The notes under the pieces were generated by a model that was not told where the DNA came from, did no database searches, and was given only the letters and a program-made list of their open reading frames with translations. A stretch of DNA of 64,000 bases, from positions 62,001-126,000 of the forward strand of contig CAIWKO010000068.1 of NCBI GenBank assembly GCA_903913285.1, in the 5' to 3' direction. Both the position numbers and the translations under genes were made by a program. Shown here piece by piece: positions 60,996 through 64,000 of this stretch (position 1 is its first letter; each line of letters starts with the position of its first letter). This DNA is from an uncultured Bacteroidales bacterium. GTDB lineage: Bacteria; Bacteroidota; Bacteroidia; Bacteroidales; CAIWKO01.

Positions 60996-62087
60996 ATGAT
61001 ATACGACTTTGAACAAATATTGAAAAGCGAACTCGGATCCGAGATGGTGAAATATTTGTTATCGCTCGACGACGAAGCTGCCGCAAAACAACTTTTCGCA
61101 AAAGCACGCGAAACCCGCGACGCTGTGATCGGCAACAAAGTTTATCTGAGAGGATTGATCGAATTATCGAACCGTTGTTCCAAAAACTGCTACTATTGCG
61201 GCATTCGTTCGGGAAACAAAAATGTTATCCGATATGATATACCCGACGATGAAGTGCTGAAAGCCGCTGAATTTGCTTTGCAAAACAACTATGCCTCTAT
61301 CGTCATTCAATCGGGCGAACTGAATGATAAAACCTTTACCAAACGTGTTACTTCATTACTGCAAAAGATCGGTAATCTTACACAAAACCAACTGCACATT
61401 ACACTTTCGTGCGGAGAACAAAGCCCCGATGTTTACCGCCAGTGGTTCGACAATGGTGCGCAACGCTATCTGCTACGTATCGAAACTTCCAGCGAAAGTT
61501 TATACTATAAGATACACCCCAACAATCCGAAGCATAATTTCACCCACAGGCTCAATGCTCTCGAATCATTAAAAGGTATAGGATACCAAACCGGAACAGG
61601 AATTATGATAGGTTTGCCCTACCAAACATTTGATGACTTGACTAACGATCTGTTCTTTTTCAAAGATTTCGGCATCCACATGGTAGGTATGGGGCCTTAT
61701 ATTGAACATCCTGACACACCGCTTGCAAAATTCAGCAAGATCATGCTTCCCTTGCAGCAACGATTGGAATTAACCCTCAAAATGATCGCTCTTTTGCGTT
61801 TACTCATGCCCGACATTAACATCGCTTCCACCACAGCCCTGCAAACCATCGACCCATTGGGACGCGAAAAAGGTATTGCTGCCGGTGCCAACGTAATTAT
61901 GCCCAACATCACCCCCGTGAAATACAAAGAAAACTACAACCTCTATGAAGGCAAACCCTGCCTCGACGAAGAACCCGATCAGTGCACCACTTGTATTGAT
62001 ATGCGTGTGAAACTTGCCGGAGGCGAAGTAGCCTACGACCAATGGGGCGACTCAAAATTCTATAAAAGAAGTCAATCGAAACAATAA
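60996..62087 (+). CDS. hydE: H-cluster maturase HydE (radical SAM)
   Basis: HydE acts on the organometallic product of HydG to form the diiron centre. The 363-residue protein has the CX3CX2C radical SAM motif in RCSKNCYYCGIRSGN (about 63-70), GELNDKTF, then TLSCGEQSPDVYRQWFDNGA and GLPYQTFDDL, typical of HydE within the BioB-like radical SAM group. Last gene of the operon and 21 bases after hydF; convergent with the nitroreductase gene. Confidence 0.95.
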   Translation: MIYDFEQILKSELGSEMVKYLLSLDDEAAAKQLFAKARETRDAVIGNKVYLRGLIELSNRCSKNCYYCGIRSGNKNVIRYDIPDDEVLKAAEFALQNNYASIVIQSGELNDKTFTKRVTSLLQKIGNLTQNQLHITLSCGEQSPDVYRQWFDNGAQRYLLRIETSSESLYYKIHPNNPKHNFTHRLNALESLKGIGYQTGTGIMIGLPYQTFDDLTNDLFFFKDFGIHMVGMGPYIEHPDTPLAKFSKIMLPLQQRLELTLKMIALLRLLMPDINIASTTALQTIDPLGREKGIAAGANVIMPNITPVKYKENYNLYEGKPCLDEEPDQCTTCIDMRVKLAGGEVAYDQWGDSKFYKRSQSKQ

Positions 62088-62106
62088 AATCACCCTGAAC
62101 TTCTTA

Positions 62107-62826
62107 CTACTCCATCTCCCAACTCCCATATTGGTTGTGGCTTGCAAAATCTTTTATTTCGCGGCGCACTCTTAAATATCTCTTATGTGTTGAATCGTGA
62201 TCATAACCCAATCTGCATGTAAAAGCTATTTTCAGGTTGTTGGGTATCTTCAGCATCTTTTTTACTTCTTCCTCGATTGGAGCAGCACTCAGCGAACTGA
62301 TAATATGAAAGTGTATATTCAGTGCATTGGCCATTAGCCACATGTTTTCCATTACGCAACCCAAACTCATGAAGCCCAGAAAATCGCCTTCCGATGCAGG
62401 AGCCCGTTTAGCAGGATCAAACACAACCACCATCATAGCCGAACATGGTGGCAGCGACCTTAGGTTTGCTATGTCTTCTTTTGCATCTTTATCAAGTTTG
62501 AAATCGGACTTTCTCCACGATGGTGGAAAATTTGCCGCCAGCAATCCTGTTTTTTTCATTTCCAATTCTTCTTCAGTAAACGACAACTGCGCATAATTTT
62601 CGCGCACAAAGGTTTCAGATATCGGTCGCTTGAGGCTTTCTATTGTTCTCAGCAATAATCCGTCGGTCACTACCACGATCTCGAAGTTCTGCATATTGTG
62701 TGCAGTGGGAGCCCAGCGTGCCGCTTCCAGTATTTTCAATAGATGCGGTTTCGGTATGTGGCGTATGTGGTCGAAAGGCATTCTTGATGACTTCCGGTCA
62801 TGCATTACATTTAAAAGTTCGTTCAT
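62107..62826 (-). CDS. Nitroreductase-family flavoprotein
   Basis: A 239-residue FMN-dependent NAD(P)H oxidoreductase-like protein. The N-terminal region has RKSSRMPFDHIRHIPKPHLL and AARWAPTAHNMQNFEIVVVT (about 36-55), the FMN phosphate-binding start of the family. SLGCVMENMWLMANALNIHF (about 157-176) is the conserved helix, and ends with FTCRLGYDHDS. The physiological substrate is unknown. It follows the alcohol dehydrogenase gene on the minus strand with a 24-base gap and may be co-transcribed. Confidence 0.85.
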   Translation of the reverse strand: MNELLNVMHDRKSSRMPFDHIRHIPKPHLLKILEAARWAPTAHNMQNFEIVVVTDGLLLRTIESLKRPISETFVRENYAQLSFTEEELEMKKTGLLAANFPPSWRKSDFKLDKDAKEDIANLRSLPPCSAMMVVVFDPAKRAPASEGDFLGFMSLGCVMENMWLMANALNIHFHIISSLSAAPIEEEVKKMLKIPNNLKIAFTCRLGYDHDSTHKRYLRVRREIKDFASHNQYGSWEME

Positions 62827-62850
62827 TATTCTTTAGTTTTTTTTGAAATA

Positions 62851-63855
62851 TTACATTTTAAGTACCGAACGGAAATGCACTTTCGCGCTCATCATTTTAT
62901 CGAATGCTTTTGCCGCTTCTTCAAGCGGAAATACTTCCACCATGGGTATTACTTTGGTCAACACACTGAAGCGTACGGTATCTTCCATGTTTCCACCTAC
63001 GAAACCACTCACCGAACGTTCGCCGCCCAGCAGCAAACCCAAAGGTATCTGAAGCATATCTCCCGTTCCGGTTACCACGATGGCTTGCCCGTTGCGCCCG
63101 AGTCCCGGTATCAAATCCGAAATGGTTTTGCCGTTTGGGGCCGTACACAAAATGACGCGTGCACCGCCTAGTTGTTGCAGTTGCTTAGCCGCATCGCCAC
63201 CATCGGTATCTATATAAACATGAGCACCCAGTTTGCAGGCAAGTTCTTCTTTTGCTTTGCCGCGCGATAGCACCACGGTTTTGAACCCGAGTTTCACAGC
63301 ATATTGAACTGCCAAATGTCCCAAACCGCCCAAACCGTGAATGGCAACCAGGTCGCCGCCCTTGGCTCCGCTGTGTTGCAAAGCACCAAAAGTGGTTCGG
63401 CCGGCGCACAAAAGCGGCGCTGCATCTACCGAACTCAGTTCATCGGGTATGCTTATCATTGCTTCGGGGCGGGCTATCATATATTCGGCATAACCTCCGT
63501 CGATGTGCAAACCTGTGGTGAGTGAGGTTTCGCACGACCCAAAATCGCCCCTGCGGCAGGCAGCACACTGGTTGCAATGTCCTCCGTGCCAACCAATGCC
63601 CACACGTTGCCCTACCTTCCATTTCGTAATATCGTTGCCCAATTTATTAACAGTACCCACCACTTCGTGGCCCGGTATAATCGGATATTTTATGCCCGGA
63701 AAATGCCCAAATTTTGCAATAGCATCGCCATGACAAATGCCGCAGGCTTCTACTTTTATTAATACTTCCTGATTGTCCGGTTCGGGAATTTCTTTTTCTA
63801 TCAGTTCGAAATCGGCGCCGGGTTTGCTTACCTGAATGGCTCTCATTTTTGCCAT
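62851..63855 (-). CDS. Zinc-dependent alcohol dehydrogenase (AdhP-like MDR)
   Basis: A 334-residue medium-chain dehydrogenase that oxidises alcohols or reduces aldehydes with NAD(P). Catalytic zinc site: CGICHGD (Cys about 38) and GHEVVG. Structural zinc site: CNQCAACRRGDFGSC (four Cys at about 93-107). The nucleotide site is GLGGLGHLAVQYA (about 175-187). The start could also be the methionine three codons in (MRAIQV). In a fermenting cell it could use NADH from sugar oxidation as an alternative to the hydrogenase; this is an inference. Confidence 0.9.
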   Translation of the reverse strand: MAKMRAIQVSKPGADFELIEKEIPEPDNQEVLIKVEACGICHGDAIAKFGHFPGIKYPIIPGHEVVGTVNKLGNDITKWKVGQRVGIGWHGGHCNQCAACRRGDFGSCETSLTTGLHIDGGYAEYMIARPEAMISIPDELSSVDAAPLLCAGRTTFGALQHSGAKGGDLVAIHGLGGLGHLAVQYAVKLGFKTVVLSRGKAKEELACKLGAHVYIDTDGGDAAKQLQQLGGARVILCTAPNGKTISDLIPGLGRNGQAIVVTGTGDMLQIPLGLLLGGERSVSGFVGGNMEDTVRFSVLTKVIPMVEVFPLEEAAKAFDKMMSAKVHFRSVLKM

Positions 63856-64000
63856 AGTTTTGTTCTGTTTTAGTGTGTGAAATTAATGTTTCACGATTTT
63901 AATAGTGTAAATATAGTATATTTTTTCGTAATAATAGAAATTATTCTGTGATTATCAACTTGATTGCTTCCATCTTCGTGCTTCAGGCTTCTTTAACTCT
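63856..64000. other. Right edge of the window
   Basis: It carries the dehydrogenase promoter region. The last 100 bases contain no identifiable gene; the window ends before any further feature can be read. Confidence 0.5.
63877..63894. promoter_or_regulatory. Inverted repeat GTGAAA-N6-TTTCAC upstream of the dehydrogenase gene
   Basis: GTGAAA (63877-63882) and TTTCAC (63889-63894) flank TTAATG, 22 bases before the dehydrogenase start. It could be a regulator site. The weak -7-like TATATTTA lies further upstream. Confidence 0.35.

Overview
The window reads as chromosomal DNA of an anaerobic or fermentative member of the Bacteroidota (Bacteroidales-like). The lineage clues are the type IX secretion sorting domains, a TonB-dependent receptor followed by a DUF4249 lipoprotein, DUF2723, DUF2141 and PorT-like proteins, and many promoters with the Bacteroidota -7 element TAnnTTTG. 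No rRNA, tRNA, transposase, phage gene or CRISPR array was recognised.

Layout. 0-5.7 kb (mostly minus strand): TonB, then a probable operon of DUF2723 glycosyltransferase, polysaccharide deacetylase and methyltransferase. 5.8-8.5 kb: a decaying zone with DoxX and three broken genes. 8.6-18.2 kb: beta-helix and delta-60-repeat T9SS substrates, a cation/proton antiporter and an AT-rich three-gene glycan block, separated by a recurring terminator-promoter repeat. 18.4-32.3 kb: SBBP-repeat protein, phytoene-desaturase-like oxidoreductase, small secreted proteins, CotH protein, START-domain protein, MsrBA, TonB-dependent receptor with DUF4249, and a PorT-like protein. 32.4-35.9 kb: a compact NuoE/NuoF/HydA-like trio. 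37-42 kb: nickel-handling genes (transporter, HypA, HypB) and a two-component pair. 42-46.5 kb: M13 peptidase and small envelope genes. 47-49.6 kb: a duplicated promoter segment flanking a beheaded GloVer gene. 49.5-62.1 kb: an eleven-gene [FeFe]-hydrogenase operon. 62.1-63.9 kb: nitroreductase and alcohol dehydrogenase.

The centrepiece is hydrogen metabolism. The 49.5-62.1 kb operon encodes a trimeric NAD-linked [FeFe] hydrogenase (NuoE, NuoF, HydA), the three H-cluster maturases (HydG, HydF, HydE), a HydA-like domain fused to a histidine kinase, and four receiver domains. This suggests hydrogen production or oxidation coupled to a hydrogen or redox phosphorelay. Its HydA matches the reported length and cysteine positions of Clostridium pasteurianus CpI. 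The separate trio at 32.4-35.9 kb resembles a second hydrogenase, but its HydA-like subunit has lost the proton-relay cysteine, one cubane cysteine, and the residues equivalent to CpI E279, M353 and K358. It is therefore either a non-catalytic or repurposed complex, and is the best candidate here for something undescribed.

A second unusual layer is non-coding. Six intergenic loci carry tandem arrays whose units are 21 bp, yet the unit sequence differs from locus to locus. A seventh locus has a 41-bp unit containing a GTTGAC/GTCAAC inverted repeat.
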